Source: Ricinus communis
Lineage: Eukaryota; Streptophyta; Magnoliopsida; Malpighiales; Euphorbiaceae
NCBI RefSeq assembly: GCF_019578655.1
Contig: NC_063259.1
Span: 21,501,277 to 21,565,276 of the forward strand
Length of the DNA stretch: 64,000 nt
Direction of reading: 5' to 3'
Of the stretch, positions 46,513 to 60,600 are shown one piece after another. Made by a program: the position numbers and the translations under genes. Under the pieces are notes generated by a model. That model was not told where the DNA came from, did not search any database, and saw only the letters and a list, made by a program, of their open reading frames with translations. The stretch's first letter is position 1, and every line of letters starts with the position of its first letter.

Positions 46513-48678
46513 CTACAACAAACACTCGATGTCTAGTTCCAAGAAGGAGCATGGATCTGGTATGTCAAAGTTGTTCAACACCTGAGAATGACGATGGCGC
46601 TAAACGTTAAGCAAAAAAGAGATAGTCTACCTCATAAGCACATAAACTACCAAAAGCTTAATATATTTGATTTGTATTAAGAAAAGGGTATTTTGAAAGT
46701 TGGAGCTTCTACAGAAAAATAATTATGAGAATATGAACGAAGTCATCCAAAGGAGATTCAGATCTTCCCAGTACACAACTACAAGCTGAATTTATGCATA
46801 CAAATATATCAAACTCAAAAGGAAACTTTATTGCATAAGGGTAATACCTCTGGGTGTACAATACCAAAAATACCAATGTGCTTCCCCTTATAAATGATGC
46901 TGGCTTGTCTTCCTGGAAGAAACTCAGGTGCCTTCAAGAGAAAACAAGACCATGAGTACCCTATACCAAAAAACACCAGAAGTGCCTTGGGGAAACTACA
47001 ACACAGTTAAACACTTACATCACAACACTGAATGTAATACCCTGTATTGTTACCAATTGGTACAAAAGGAGTTCCCATCACTTCCATAACTCTATCCACC
47101 AAGGAATGAATCAACTGCAAACAATGTTAAAAACTATCAATTCTATACCTTAAAATAAGTACTTACATTAACTAAGTCATAGGCAGTAAGGAGAGTAATG
47201 AACTTTTTTAAATAAAATAATATGCAAAAAGAGCATAGGATCTGGACACCCTCCCACAGGACTAATACAGCTCTGAACTCAACACTTTTTTCCCTTTAAT
47301 TTTCTCCCCTTGTTTTCCAATGGCCAAAACAGGTCCAGCAGCAACCTGTTGATATATTGCTATTTTCAATGTTGCAGCATGGTTTTCTCAATAGGCATAG
47401 GGCAGTGCATCTAGCAGAAATTGTTCTACTGGCAAACTAGTTCTCCACCATTACAGGTATAATAAGGCAATCTCTCTCTCGCAAATCTTTTAATAATAGC
47501 CTCATGAAAGAACACACACAAGTCAATGAAATAACACACGCAAGTCATTGAAAGAACAATTGCGAAGCAAAGGGCCCAACAAGATATCCCCGTAACAAGA
47601 AAGCTATACCTCAAATCCTGAATTCGTGCCACAATATAGTGCTGCAAGCAGGCGACGATTTGCTGCACCGACATCTTTACTATCATCCAGCTTTGCTATA
47701 TCACCCACTTCAAAAATCTAGGGCCAATTCAGACATGGAGTTAACCACATACGTAAATTAAATATATGAAAGCAAGGAGAGCGGTGCGTGTGTGTGATGG
47801 GGGTAGCGGTTCAGTTGGCCGTTTTTAAGGGCTTAAAGCACATGAAACAATGCCATGCATATGCACGGAGCACGTGTCTACACAAACTCTCACACAAATG
47901 AAAGCTATATGCTTCCTTTAGAGCCAACTTGCCTGATAAATCAATCAAGGCTATGGACTCCCAACAAAAACAGCACCAGTAAAGTAGCTGTTTTGTCAAG
48001 GGAACACCATCAGACTTCAGAAATAAACTGCCCAGTACCAGCAGAACTATAAGTGTGTTCAATTTGCCTATGTGGAAAAAGATAAAGAAAATTTAAAGAA
48101 TACTGCAAAACAATAGAGTACATCAAAGATCGAGAAATATATACCTTAATTGGCTTTGGATGGTCTTTATTATGTCCAACTATTTTCAAAGCACCAGGCA
48201 TAAGGCTGGTTCGGACAACCTATGAAAGTGAAAGTAAAACCAATTTAAATTATTAAAAATCAACAAATACTAGCATTCAATTACCATAAATACCTATTTG
48301 CACAAAATTATAGTGGCCTTTAACACTCTGTTAATTTTTGGTGCATCATTGGACATCATTAATGCGTCCTTCAGCAGTATGTTTTGCTTACTGACACAAA
48401 GGTGTTCCATGCAACAACTCTTTGACAAAGAAAAAGGGCACATACAAACCTCAAAATCAGAGGAACGAGGATTTCCAACAATGACCGCAGTTGATCCATC
48501 GTCTTTTCTATTTAACATTCCAAAATTCTCCCGATAAGAGCATAAGATCCAAGTCAAAACCTCTGTAAACCCATTCATTGCAACCTAAAAAGGCAAATGT
48601 AAGCAAAGGACAAAACCTTAGAAAAATCAATTAAGATAATAGCAACTCTGCAAATAACAAAAGCATCATAGCATATCT

Positions 48679-48729
<51 letters not shown>

Positions 48730-51700
48730 AGGACAATTATCTTTTTTTTTAATACCTCCACTCTTATAAGATCCTCAAGCTGGTTCAAGGCTAGTGGCTT
48801 TAATGATGGCAACTTTCTCTTTGGAATATTATTATACCCATAAGCAATTGCAACATCCTTAAAAATAAGATGCCCTATCATTAGCAACACAAAATATTCC
48901 AAACAGAGCTTCTGCTTAAAGATGATAAAACAACTGCAACCATTACTACCTCCATAACATCACAAGGGTGAAGAACATCGCTTCTGGTTGGAGGTATAGA
49001 TACATTGATAGTGCATTGATCAGCATTTGAGACAGACTGCTCAGCATGTAGTTGCATCCGATTTAACAAGCTGGTGATCTAAGGGCAGAAAGAAAAACAA
49101 GATTATGATTATTTCAATGGTGGCTTTTTTGTGGAAATTCATAAACTGCCAAATCATTAGACTATCATAGTACATACAAAAATAGCTAAAAATGCCTAGA
49201 AAGAAAGCAAGATATTGGCTTAAATACAATCATCAGGTGCAAAATGGGCAAACAGAGAAATCATGTATGGCCACCAGTTTCAACATGCCTAAATGAGTCA
49301 TAAGATCATTCAAAACAAAGAAAAGTCCTTGGAATTCTACCTCAGAAGTATAAGCCAGATGAAAAGAAATTATGAGCTCAACAAAAGATCACTTTTAAAA
49401 AATAAAATATATCTTTAAATGAGCTTAACAAGAAATCTATGATTATTATTCAGCATAGCAAATCAAGACCATAAATCACAACTACTTATCCCCTTGAATG
49501 AGTTCTTGTGAACTACCAAAAAGGCATTCAATTCTTCTCGCAACCTCAAACGACAAATTAAAGAAACAAGAACAGGAATATTTCCACATATAGGCCAATT
49601 TTCAACATCCATGGAATTCAAATTTCTCTGTAAGATGTGCATGGAAAGTATTGAGTAATCTGGGAGGGCCCTTGCCTCAGAAAACCGAGAGAATTCTTAA
49701 CCCCCATCATATGCTTTGTGCCAGATTCAAGCCCCATTATCATCAGAAGCATGATCATTACACTCTAGCATATAAAACAATCAATTATAATGCTCATTGG
49801 AATCGCACATTTGATGCTTTATTTAACTCCAGGCATATACACGTCAACTAACTAAAGAAAAGATTAAAGGTTAAGACTAAAGGATTTCCAATACCTCTTC
49901 GGTCTTCAAAGACACTCCAATGGAGCCAGTGATATACGATAGTGGAACTTCCATATTATACACAGATAAGTCAGGATAGACATTAGACTTCCCATCAGGA
50001 TATATCACCTCAACTGGTTCCACCTCAAATTTCTTTTTACAATATGCAGAAAAAATCGTTACCTGAAAGACAAAGGAAAACCACTCACCAAATAAACAAA
50101 TAGGCAAGAACCACATCTAGAAAGTAAAAGCAATCAAAGCATCTCAGTTCTGTACCATTGTGTTTAAAACAATCTTAGCCTTTGTCAGATCAGTGGCCGT
50201 ACATTCAATGAAAACATTCTTCGTCTTTAAAGTGATAGCTGAATGCGCGCCATTAATAATTGGGGGCAGAGATAAAACAGTTCTGCAGAAAGGCAAATTA
50301 AATGATTTAAATGAAGGTGAAACTTCTTTAACCAGAAAAGTCAACGGTTAAGGCCAATGTAAGGGCATAACAAAAATAGAATTAATAATTTCAATGTGAG
50401 AGCAGAACATACTAGAACATAACGGAAAACACATTTTATTACAGAAGAAGTAGAAAACAATGACTATTGTCATTGCTGTATTCTTCTTATTCTTTTGCTA
50501 AGGGAAGAAGGTCGTGTGCAACTACAACAAACTCACACCCCAGCCCCATGAAAAATATCCATGTGGAAGTTAGATGATCATGACAGCGACAGAACAAGGC
50601 CAGTCATAGACAAGCATTAACTAATCAGGAAAGTGACTTCAGAATTTCAGAAGTACATGGTTTAACTAAGAAACTCTACCCATACCTTCTACTGTCATAT
50701 AAGATAGGGAAGACAGGTGAGTTCTCAATTATATGCAAAAACTTCTTCAACTTCAAATCATTCTCCTGCAATTTCCAAAAATTCAATTTTAGTAAATTTA
50801 AAGTGCAAATTAAATCCAAACATAAGTATAACATTAAAAGAGAAAAAAAGACCATCATGCACAAAGAGTTGCACAAAAATACCAATCTCAATATTTTTGA
50901 TAGGAAACATAAAAAAGGTATTTTAGAACTTGGCAAAAGCACCAATATCCAATGTAATCAGATATCTTGGTGTTAGCTCACCCGATAAAACTCCATCAGT
51001 TGATCAGCTCTGTAGTTTTTCACCTAATAATAAGAAGCAAAGAGGGAAAACAAACAAAATTAGTTTAATCAAGCACTTTCCCAACAATAACTGCATTCAA
51101 ACAATAGATGAAAAGTAGTAATACAGGTCAAGATTGGGTCAAAAAAGAATCACCAATTTGCAGACATGAAAAACAGAGAAACAAATAATTTGTTTATCTA
51201 GATGTTTCACTTGCTCTCTCGTGCACTTTAAGCCAAGTGTTACTCTGGGTAAAAATTTATAGTGTGAAAAATAACACTTGGCATACACCCCAGTTACTGC
51301 TATATAGAGTAAGAATAAAATTAATAAAGTTCATAAGGCCAAGTGTTAATGACAACTCAGGCTAAAAGGCATTTTATGTCTCTCTAGTTTCAACAAATGA
51401 CATCTTGACAAGACTAAATGTCACTCCTTATAGCAAAAAAAGAGAATTTTGTAAAGATAATGTGAGCAAAAGCTCAAAATGAACAGTTACCTGTTTTAAT
51501 GGCACAAAATTTATGTCTTGAGGAGGCAGCGCCTGAGAATAAGCAGATAAAATGAGTTAACAATGAATTAGTATGTCACAGTTTAATTGCATAAAGACAC
51601 CGTGATTTCTAAAGCAACAGGACTACAGAAATCTTTCCAAGTAGCAAAAAGGCCATGCCAAAGGTGTAGATAGATGAGCTTTGCAAATTACTATTTAAAT

Positions 51701-52824
51701 CTCAACAACTATCATCCACAAAAAGAAGACAAACAAAAGCCTTCTGAATTTCTTAAATGCTGCTCCTTTTTAAACTGAAAACTAAATCCCATTCTTAAGA
51801 CATAATTGAACAAACAAGAAAAGAAAGCCACCTCATAAGTAAAAGGACCTTGTAGCATATCCAAGTCATGAGTCCCAATTGCAACCAAAGTTCTTCGCCT
51901 AAAACATGAATGAGATGTCAACATCACAAGGTGGAAGAAACTATACGATCACTTGAAGGATCGTTTGAGAAACAACAAATCAAGGTTAACAAACAGAGTA
52001 TTACCTGCAAATGTTTTGGTGAAGTTTGTCTTGAAGATCTATGAAGCTGTTGTAACTTGCTTCATCAAATGTCATATCTCTTAAAACAGCACAAACAACA
52101 TAGGGACGAATAGATGATGTCTGCAGCAAGGATACGAAATTTTAATGATGCATGAAACATGTTTAAAACTACGAATTATTGATTGATAAGCATCGTCTGC
52201 AAGGATTAAATAAATACCTCTGGTTTTACATGCATCTTAAGCATTGCTTGCTTGCTAATGTTGGCAAGGGTATACTTTGGTGTCTCCTCTTGCTTATTGA
52301 AAATGCGGAGTGCTTGAGCAATGCCCTCAAGGCAAAGCAAATCATATCTAAGACAAATTGGTTATCAATAATTCTTTAATCCTTTTCAATTAAATACAAC
52401 AATCCAATATGAAGAAAAGAGTTACCTGTTAGCAGGAACTTCAATTTTATAAATAATTTCTTCATCTTCATTTCCTTTTCCTTCTTCTTCATGCCTCTCT
52501 TTTCTATTAATTCCTTCATCAGTTGTCTAATTCAATATAACACAACAATTTTAACAAAGTTTTAGTCTTTCATACTAAATTTATTAACTCTGATTTTCTT
52601 TAATTGTAGGAAATGAAAGTGCTCACCACATCATCGAGCTCAATACCAAACCTGAAGCAAAGATCATCGAACTCCTCTTCAGCTACAATTCAACCAATTG
52701 AAAACACAGCAATCAGTTTCCATGAATCGTAAAGACATGTGTAGAAAGAGAGTGTCGAAGTATTACTGTAAGTCCTCCCTAGAGCTGCAAATAGGCGATC
52801 TCTAGACACATTCACCGTGGGCAT
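46513..52824 (-). CDS. Cytosolic phenylalanyl-tRNA synthetase beta subunit, 19 exons
   Basis: Exons on the minus strand, 5' to 3': 52767-52824, 52627-52682, 52426-52526, 52218-52347, 52005-52120, 51832-51898, 51491-51532, 50982-51023, 50686-50765, 50156-50282, 49895-50062, 48950-49078, 48756-48857, 48450-48584, 48145-48219, 47610-47717, 47019-47114, 46848-46931, 46513-46581. They total 1785 nt and encode 594 aa, the usual length of plant PheRS beta. It opens [19 protein letters not shown]. Next come [26 protein letters not shown] sequence, a B3/B4 editing region (about 100-275), a B5 domain (about 300-385, [20 protein letters not shown]) and a catalytic-like core ending [12 protein letters not shown]. 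With PheRS alpha it charges tRNA-Phe in the cytosol. All introns are GT-AG. Exons 7 and 8 are only 42 nt each. Confidence 0.97.
48681..48726. repeat. (AG)23 microsatellite in a PheRS intron
   Basis: 46 bp of pure AG on the plus strand. On the transcript it is a CU tract in the 171-bp intron between coding exons 13 and 14, about 100 nt upstream of the acceptor. Confidence 0.97.
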
Positions 52825-52898
52825 GATGATGGCTTTATTCCTTGAACAACAACTGCAACTGAGACTGAAACAGCTTCAGGATATGCCAGTAGGAACAA

Positions 52899-52907
52899 AA
52901 ACCCTAA
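52899..52907 (+). promoter_or_regulatory. Telo-box near the PheRS beta start (opposite orientation)
   Basis: AAACCCTAA on the plus strand, about 75 bp upstream of the start codon of the minus-strand PheRS gene. Telo-boxes work in either orientation in translation-related genes. Confidence 0.45.
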
Positions 52908-52999
52908 CATAGGTTGTCAAAAAGGGTAAGACATGGTATAGGCCGGTCTGGATGTTCTCGGGTCAGGCGGACCGGTATTTTTATATAATGGTAGTGCCT

Positions 53000-53069
53000 A
53001 ACCGAGACCGAGTCTTTTTTAACTGAAACCGAGACCGAGTCTTTTTTAACTGAAACCGAGACCGAGTTG
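53000..53069. repeat. 27-bp tandem repeat, 2.6 copies
   Basis: Units at 53000-53026 and 53027-53053 and a partial unit at 53054-53069 share aaccgagaccgagt, the first two continuing into cttttttaactga. The two full copies are identical as read. The wider 52.92-53.16 kb region is G/C-richer than its surroundings. Confidence 0.9.
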
Positions 53070-53139
53070 AAACGGTTAGGGAACGTTGCATCTGGGTTTG
53101 ACCAAGACCGAGTTAAATCTGTGTCTGCTAGTGTTTGTT

Positions 53140-55419
53140 TTTAGAGGCAAAACCCATAATTAGCCCTTGAACTTATAAGATATTTGGATCTAGGTCCCTC
53201 ATGTTCAATTTGATGTAATTAGACCTTCGTGGCAACGGGTAGTGTACCTGCCTATTTAAGAATTTCCGTACTCAATTAAAAGACACATATTCAAACTCGT
53301 CCTAAATCTATTTAAAAAATTACCTTTATTATCCGAACTCATTCCAAATCCAAATAGAAATACTCGCATACTACCCGAACCCAATTAAAACTCGTTTAAA
53401 TTAAATAGTTATTAAATATATTATATAGATATTTAAATTGGTAGCGGGTATCCTACTTGTTAAGTACCTGTTTATATAAACATTCTCATAATTAAATAGA
53501 TACACGTTTACCGAACCCGTTTACAATAATTAAATTCTAAAATATATTAACAGAAATTAAACAAAACAAAAGAGATACAAACGTATAAATTTATCAAATC
53601 TAAGTATCTAACATTAAATGTTCAATATATTGATACAACCAAATCATAAATTTAAAAATTAAAATAGTGTTCTATAAAATAAAAACCAAATAAGATACAA
53701 GTTTAATAAATAAATAAAAAAGCATGTATACGTCATTAACCATAAGTTGAAATCGAAAGAAATATACTATTTTTCACCATTTGAGTTGAACAATTTAGTA
53801 AATAAATTTTCAAAATCAGTTTAGATAATATGAGTTATTACATATTAAACTAGATTGATAACCAACCGGCTCCTACAACATTTAAAACATCATGGACGCC
53901 TCATTTCACAGCCAATAGATTTTATAAGCCACAAAATGCAGCAGTGGATATTTTAATATGCACTCCAATTGATATGTATTTGCATTATCAAATAAATTAT
54001 TACCTATTTGCAATGAATATTTAAGACGCACTCCAATAGTATCCATTCCTTGAAAATATGTACAATTATCTACACATTGAACATTATTATCCACATTTGA
54101 CATTTTATAACCTAAGAAAAAGAAACAATATTACAGTCGACAACATTACAGAATTTCACTTTACAACAAACTAATCTTAAACAATATTACAGTAACAAAC
54201 CGACATAGCAATAAGAGTAAAAAGGTATCAAGAAGAATCAAGTAATTCAAACACAACTAACAAAAAATCAAAGAAGATCATATATGCCTTTAACTAATAA
54301 GAACTAATACTCTATCTAATCTACAAAGAATCACAATATCAAATAATTAACTATGTAACATAAAATGTAAAATTCATATATAGTACTTCTATTTTTTATA
54401 TAAAAATTGAATTTTGATATTATAAAAATAAAAACATACAACATATTCAAGTATAGAAAATTTGTCCTGTATTTTTAAATACAGTAACACAATACATATA
54501 TTTATTAATACTTGATTTTAATAGTAAAAGCGAGATTAATTAGTTAAAAATTAAAAATGAAGGTTAAAATTTAAATTCTACTATCAAAAATTTAGTTTAT
54601 CATGGGCAAGGATCCTATTGCTGAGATAATACAATAAAATGCATGAGATCTTTTTTATCATATTAATTAGTTAAAAATTATTATTATTAGTAAAAATTAT
54701 TCAATAAATATGACTAATGTCATGTTACCGCTACATAATCATAAGCTAATAGGTTGGATTGAGTACTATCATAATTTTTTTTAACTATATTTAGTTTTCT
54801 TTTTCTCTATCGGTCTATAAGTGATGTTTAATTTGTTAATAAAAGGGTCTTATAATATTATTTTACATTTTAGTAAGTACTACGTGAATAAATTATTACG
54901 AAGTTTAGTGATGTTGTATTGATTTTATTAAGAGATAATATAAAAATTTATATTAATTAGTTAAAAGAGACACTGCTAATAAAAATTATTTAAAAAATAT
55001 AATTAATGTCATATTAGCACTTCATAATTATAAGTTAAATAGACACTAAGGGAGTCCATATGACACTAACAGTAATAGTTGGATGGCTTAATTGCACTGA
55101 ATTGAATATGATAGACTAGATTCGAAAAATATGGTTTTTAGGAGTAGCAATATGGTTTTTGCCTTTTTAGATTTATTTTCTTTGACGCTTTTGAGTATTT
55201 TAGAAATATATGTTTTATTTAATTGAATAATAATTACAAACGCATTACTTTTACTATCTTGCTAAAAGTAAATATGTTTAGTATATTAGTGTGTCAAGAT
55301 AGAGAAAATAAGAGAACTCTTTTTTTAAAGTGGGAATAAACCATTACATTTTGAAGAAAAGATCTCAAACTCAATACTTCAACTTCTAACATTAAGTGGC
55401 TCGCCATCAAATCTGGTGG
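53140..55419. other. Intergenic AT-rich DNA with repeat-like patches
   Basis: 53.2-53.5 kb has repeated ACCCG/CGGGTA words of the kind found in non-autonomous hAT-like elements, without clear ends. Two imperfect direct copies of a segment containing AATGTCAT(G/A)TTA lie near 54.69-54.75 and 54.98-55.04 kb. No gene is supported. Confidence 0.4.
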
Positions 55420-55424
55420 TTAAT

Positions 55425-55788
55425 TGTAAGAAATTAATGGCTTATATAATTATAATAAGATATTAGTGATTAAATTCTATTGGTTAATAAAATGCTGTGA
55501 ATTGAATAGTTATTGATTATTGGTAAAATTTATGACATGAAGGGTTGTAATCATTGGTGCTTTGATAGCCACCATAAGTCTATAAATAAGAGTTTGTCCT
55601 CTTTCTACCCATATCATCAAAAATTATAGCAAATACAAAAACTAAAAGATTAGAGTATCCATCAATAAAATAAGGAGAAAAGGGAGAGAAATCACACTCT
55701 ATTAAACATTGATCAAGGTATGTTTTCTTCCTTCTATTTAACGGTGAAAAACATGAAGTTCTAGATCATTGGGATATTATAGTTTACA
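55425..55788 (+). repeat. 5' LTR of the copia element
   Basis: It starts TGTAAGAAATTAATG and ends ATAGTTTACA, so it keeps TG...CA ends. It contains a TATA-like word (ctataaataag, about 55580-55590) expected for the LTR promoter. It aligns along its full length with 61342-61706. Confidence 0.88.
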
Positions 55789-55790
55789 AG

Positions 55791-55807
55791 TGATATCAGA
55801 GCCACGG
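55791..55807 (+). other. tRNA primer-binding site
   Basis: tgatatcagagccacgg lies two bases after the 5' LTR. It matches the copia-type PBS (TGGTATCAGAGC, complementary to the 3' end of initiator tRNA-Met) with one change. Confidence 0.8.
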
Positions 55808-56824
55808 TTTAAGAAATCATGCCTTTTCATAATTTTATTAGATTTATTATTGTTGTGGATACATATAAGAATTAATTCTTGTTTTAGCAAATAAAGTTTA
55901 TTTAATTAATTTTACATGGTTTGTATTAAATATTGAGATTTTTTTTATTAGGATTTCGAGATTGTTTTAGAAAGAAATTTTTTAATTTCTGCCAAATATT
56001 AAAGTTTTTAATTATGCATGATTTAGAATAAGATTAAATGAAAGTTTGGATTAAATTAAGGTTTCTATATCTTATATTTTTCTTGGATTTTGTTACACTA
56101 TTTGGTTTTTGGGAAGAAACTTGCGCGCATGAGATGGTAAGAGTGCGCATGTACCGTTAATTCTGGTTTTGAGGGAAAAGGGTCAATTTGGCCCCTACAG
56201 TTTCATTTTCTTGCTATATTGTCTATAAAGTTTATATTCTTCCTATTAAGTTCGAAATAATTTACAGTTTCATCCTAATAATATAAAACTTTTAATCTAG
56301 ATTCATCCTTAATTCTTGGTACATATATATAAGAGAAGTTAATGCTTAATTGAAATTACGTTAAATATTTAATGAAAGTAGATATATTGTTTAAATATTA
56401 TTGTAAACTTTTAAAATTTATATTAAGAATGATTTGCTTGTTATCAAAGTGACCAAATTTTTAAAGTAAATAAATTTCAAATTATAGATTATAATTTTTC
56501 AATTACTCATATATTTTATGTTTAAAATGATGTTATGATTTGTTATGTATTTATGGGTAAATTGAAATTTATCATTATAAGATATTTAGGGATCAACCTA
56601 AAGGTTGATTAATTATTTATAATTGATAGACATAATCGTGGTATTAGTATGTTATATTTATTTTATTTTTACATATCCAAAGATAGAAAAATAGATTAAG
56701 TTATGCATATATAATTACCTATAATTGTTTACACAAGTATATCTTAGTATCATTCAAAGGAGAACTTTGATATACTATGTTTATATTTGGATTTATGGAA
56801 TAAATATTATGAATCAAAGCATTA

Positions 56825-57650
56825 ATGTATGAGTATTTTATGTTATTTTTATTTGCAGTATATGTACCCGTTTCTCTTCATTCACATGCTTCATTTGTTC
56901 CATTATTTAACGGTTTGAACTTCTCTGATTGGTGCGAACAAGTTCAGTTTCACTTAGGTGTCCTGGATCTTGATTTGGCACTTCAAATTGAGAAACTTAC
57001 TACTATTACTGATGAAAGGAGCAATCAAAAAAAAGCTTTATATAAAGCTTGAGAAAGATCGAACAGATTAAGCTTAATATTTATGCGAATGACTATTGCA
57101 AACAACTTAAAGAGTACAATTTCTAAAACTGACAGTGCTAAGGAATTTAAATAGCTTACTGAGAAACGTTCTCAAACAGCTGATAAGTCACTTGCTGGTA
57201 CATTAATGAGTAATTTGACCAACATGAAATATGATGGTTCATGTGCCATGCATAAGCATGTTCTTGAAATGACTACCTTAGCGGCAAAATTAAAGACCTT
57301 AGGAATGAATGTGAATGAGTATTTTCTAATAGAGTTCATACTGAACTCCTTGCCTCCTGAATAATATGGTCCATTCCAAATGAACTATAATACCTTAAAG
57401 GATAAATGGAATGTAAATGAATTAACGAGTATGTTTGTTCAAGAAAAGACAATATTAAAGAATTAAAGAGCTCATTCAGTTCATCTCTTAAGTCATCAAG
57501 AAGCTGGAAAGAGTTACATAAAAAAAGGTGGAAAGAGCAAGAAGAAAGGTTTACACAACCTGAATAAATCTTCTAAGGCTGCTCATAAGAAGGAACATGG
57601 AAGTATTAAGTGTAACTTCTTGATAAAATCGGGCACTTAAAGAAGGATTG
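56825..57650 (+). pseudogene. copia gag remnant
   Basis: The capsid-type start is recognisable (NFSDWCEQVQFHLGVLDLDL), followed by the usual gag helices. The first stop falls at 57050-57052 and more stops and frame changes occur downstream. A zinc-knuckle-like segment near 57600-57650 (IKCN...KKDCLKRKAW) has lost part of its Cys/His pattern. Described as broken, not as a working protein. Confidence 0.8.
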
Positions 57651-60600
57651 CCTAAAACGTAAAGCTTGGTTCGAAAAGAAAGGTAAGCATTATGCTTTAG
57701 TATGTTTTGAATCAAATTTTATTGAAGTTCCGCATAATACTTGGTGGATTGATTTTGGTTCCACTACCCATCTTTCTACTACGATGCATGGATTCCTTAC
57801 AATCCAAAATATAAGGCCAAATGAAAGTTTTGTCTTCATGGAAAATCGAAAGAAAGTTTCTATTAAAGGCATTGGCACTTATCATTTAATTTTAGATACA
57901 AGATATTACTTGAATTTATTTCAAACTCTTTATGTATCCACATTTCTCGCAACTTAATTTCTTTATCAAAACTTGATATAGCGGGATTTTATTTTAAGTT
58001 TAGTTCTGGATCTTTAACTTTATTTAAGAATAATAATATTATTAGTTTTGGATTGTTATGTGATGGTCTCTACAAGCTTTAACTTGATAATCGTTTTGTT
58101 GAGACATTAATGACATTGCATCATAATGTTGGTACTAAACGCAGTTTAGTCAATGAAAGTTCTGCTTACTTGTGGTATAAACGTTTGGGTCATATATCCA
58201 AAAAAAGGATACAAAGATTAGTAAGAAATGAAATACTTCCAAGTTTAGACTTTACTGACCTTGAAGTGTGTATTGATTGTATTAAAGAAAAATAAATAAA
58301 ACACACTAAGAAATGAGCCATGAGAAGCACACAGCTTCTTAAAATTATACACACTTATATTTATGGTCCTTTTGATGCTCCAACTTTTGGTAGAGAAAAA
58401 TATTTTATTACCTTTATCGATGATTTTTCTCGTTATGATCATATTTATCTATTATATGACAAATCTCAATCAATCAATTCACTTGAAATTTATATTAAAG
58501 AGGTTGAGAGGCAATCAGATAAAAAGGTAAAAATCATAAAGTCAGATAGATGTGGTGAATATTATGGAAAATATGATGAATTTGGATAATGTCTAAGTCC
58601 ATTTGCCAAATTTCTTGAAAGATATGGTATTTGTGCTCAATACACAATGCAAGAATACTACAACAAAATGGTGTTGCAGAAAGTCATAATCGTATTCTAA
58701 TGGAAATGGTTAGGAGTATAATGAGTCATCCTTCTTTATTCTTGTCATTGTGGATGTATACATTAAGAATTGTTATATATTTGCTAAACATGGTTCCTAG
58801 TAAGGCGGTTCCATATACACCTTTTGAACTATGGACAGGAAGGAAATCTAGTTTGAGGCACTTATATATTTGGGATTGCCCAACAGAAGTAAGAATTTAC
58901 AATCCACATGAAAAGAAATTGGATTTAAAAAAACTAGTGATTATTTTATTAGTTATCCAGAAAAGTCTAAAGGGTATAGATTTTATTGTCCTAATCATAG
59001 TACATGAATTGTTGAATCTGGAAATGCAAGGTTCATTAAAAATTGTGACATTAGTGGGAGCGAAAGAATATATGATATTAGTATTCAAGAAGTTAGGGTG
59101 GAAGTTCCTATATCCAAAACTTCTACAGTTGTTATTCTTAATGTTATTACTCATCCCAATAACATTCAAGAACAACAAATAAATGATCAAATACTTCATA
59201 ATGAAAATGTCAATAATGAAACCATAGTAAATGAACAACAAGAAGTAATAGTAAGAAGGTCTCAAAGAGAAATGAGATCTATTATTTCTTATGACTATAT
59301 AGTTTACAAGAGCTGAAAATGGACTTAGGAATTAATAATGATCCAGATTCATTTTCAGAAGCTATAAATTGTGATGATTCAATTAAATGAATTAATGTTA
59401 TGGAAGAAGAGATAAAATCTATAGATCAAAATCAAGTCTGGGACCTTGTTGAGTTGCCTGAAGGATATAGAAAGATGAGATGCAAATGGATCTTCAAAAC
59501 CAAACATGATTCAAAAGGCAATATCGAAAGACATAAAGTCAGATTTGTTGTCAAAGATTTTACTCAGAAAAGTGGCATTGATTACAAAGAGACTTTTTCA
59601 CCGGTGTCTAAAAAGATTCTCTTAAAATCATTATGGCTTTAGTGGCTCATTATGATTTAAAGCTACATTAAATGGATGTCAAAACTACTTTTCTTGATGG
59701 AAGTTTGGAAGAAAAAGTTTATATGGATCAACGTGAGGATTTTTCAATTAAGAAAAATGATCATATGGTGTATAAACTAAAAAAATTAATATGCGGACTT
59801 AAACAAGCTTCCCGTCAATGGTATTAAGTTTAATGATACTATTACTTCTTTTAGATTTAAAGAAAATATCGTCGATCGGTGTATATATATAAAAATCAGT
59901 GGGAGCAAGTTTATTTTTCTTGTTCTGTATGTTGATGATATTTTACTTGCTGCTAATGATCTTGGTTTGCTACATGAAACCAAGAAATATCTCTCTAATA
60001 ATTTTGAAATGAAGAATATGAGAGAAGCCACATATGTGATAGGAATAGAAATATTGTGTTATACATCACAAGGATTATTGGGCTTATCTCAAAAGGCTTA
60101 TATTAATAAAATTTTAGAGAGATTTAAAATGGACCAATGCTCAACAGGGATAGTTCCAATTCAGAAGGGGGATAAATTTAATCTTATGCAATATTTAAAA
60201 AATGAATTGAAACGAGAATAAATTATGCATCTGTTGTTGGGAGTTTAGTGTATGCTCAAACTTGCACCAGATCAAATATTAGTTTTGCTGTCAGAATACT
60301 GGGCAGATATCAAAGTAATCCAGTATTAAATCAGTGAAAAGCTGAAAATAAATTTTTAGATATTTGCAAGGAACAAAGGATCATATGCTCACTTATAGAA
60401 GATCTAAGCGCCTTGAGGTGATTGGATATTCATATTCAGATTTTGCTGGATGTGTTGATACAAGAAAATCAACATTTAGCTACTTATTCCTATTAGCCGA
60501 AGGAGTAATTTCATGGAAGAGTGTGAAATAGTTTGTCATTACTGTATCCATTATGGAGGCTGAGTTTGTAGCTTGCTTTGAGGCTACCGTTCATGGATTA

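Noticed and set aside
47811..48062. 83-codon minus-strand open frame within a PheRS intron
   Set aside because: It lies between two confidently assigned exons and shows no domain. Intronic chance ORF.
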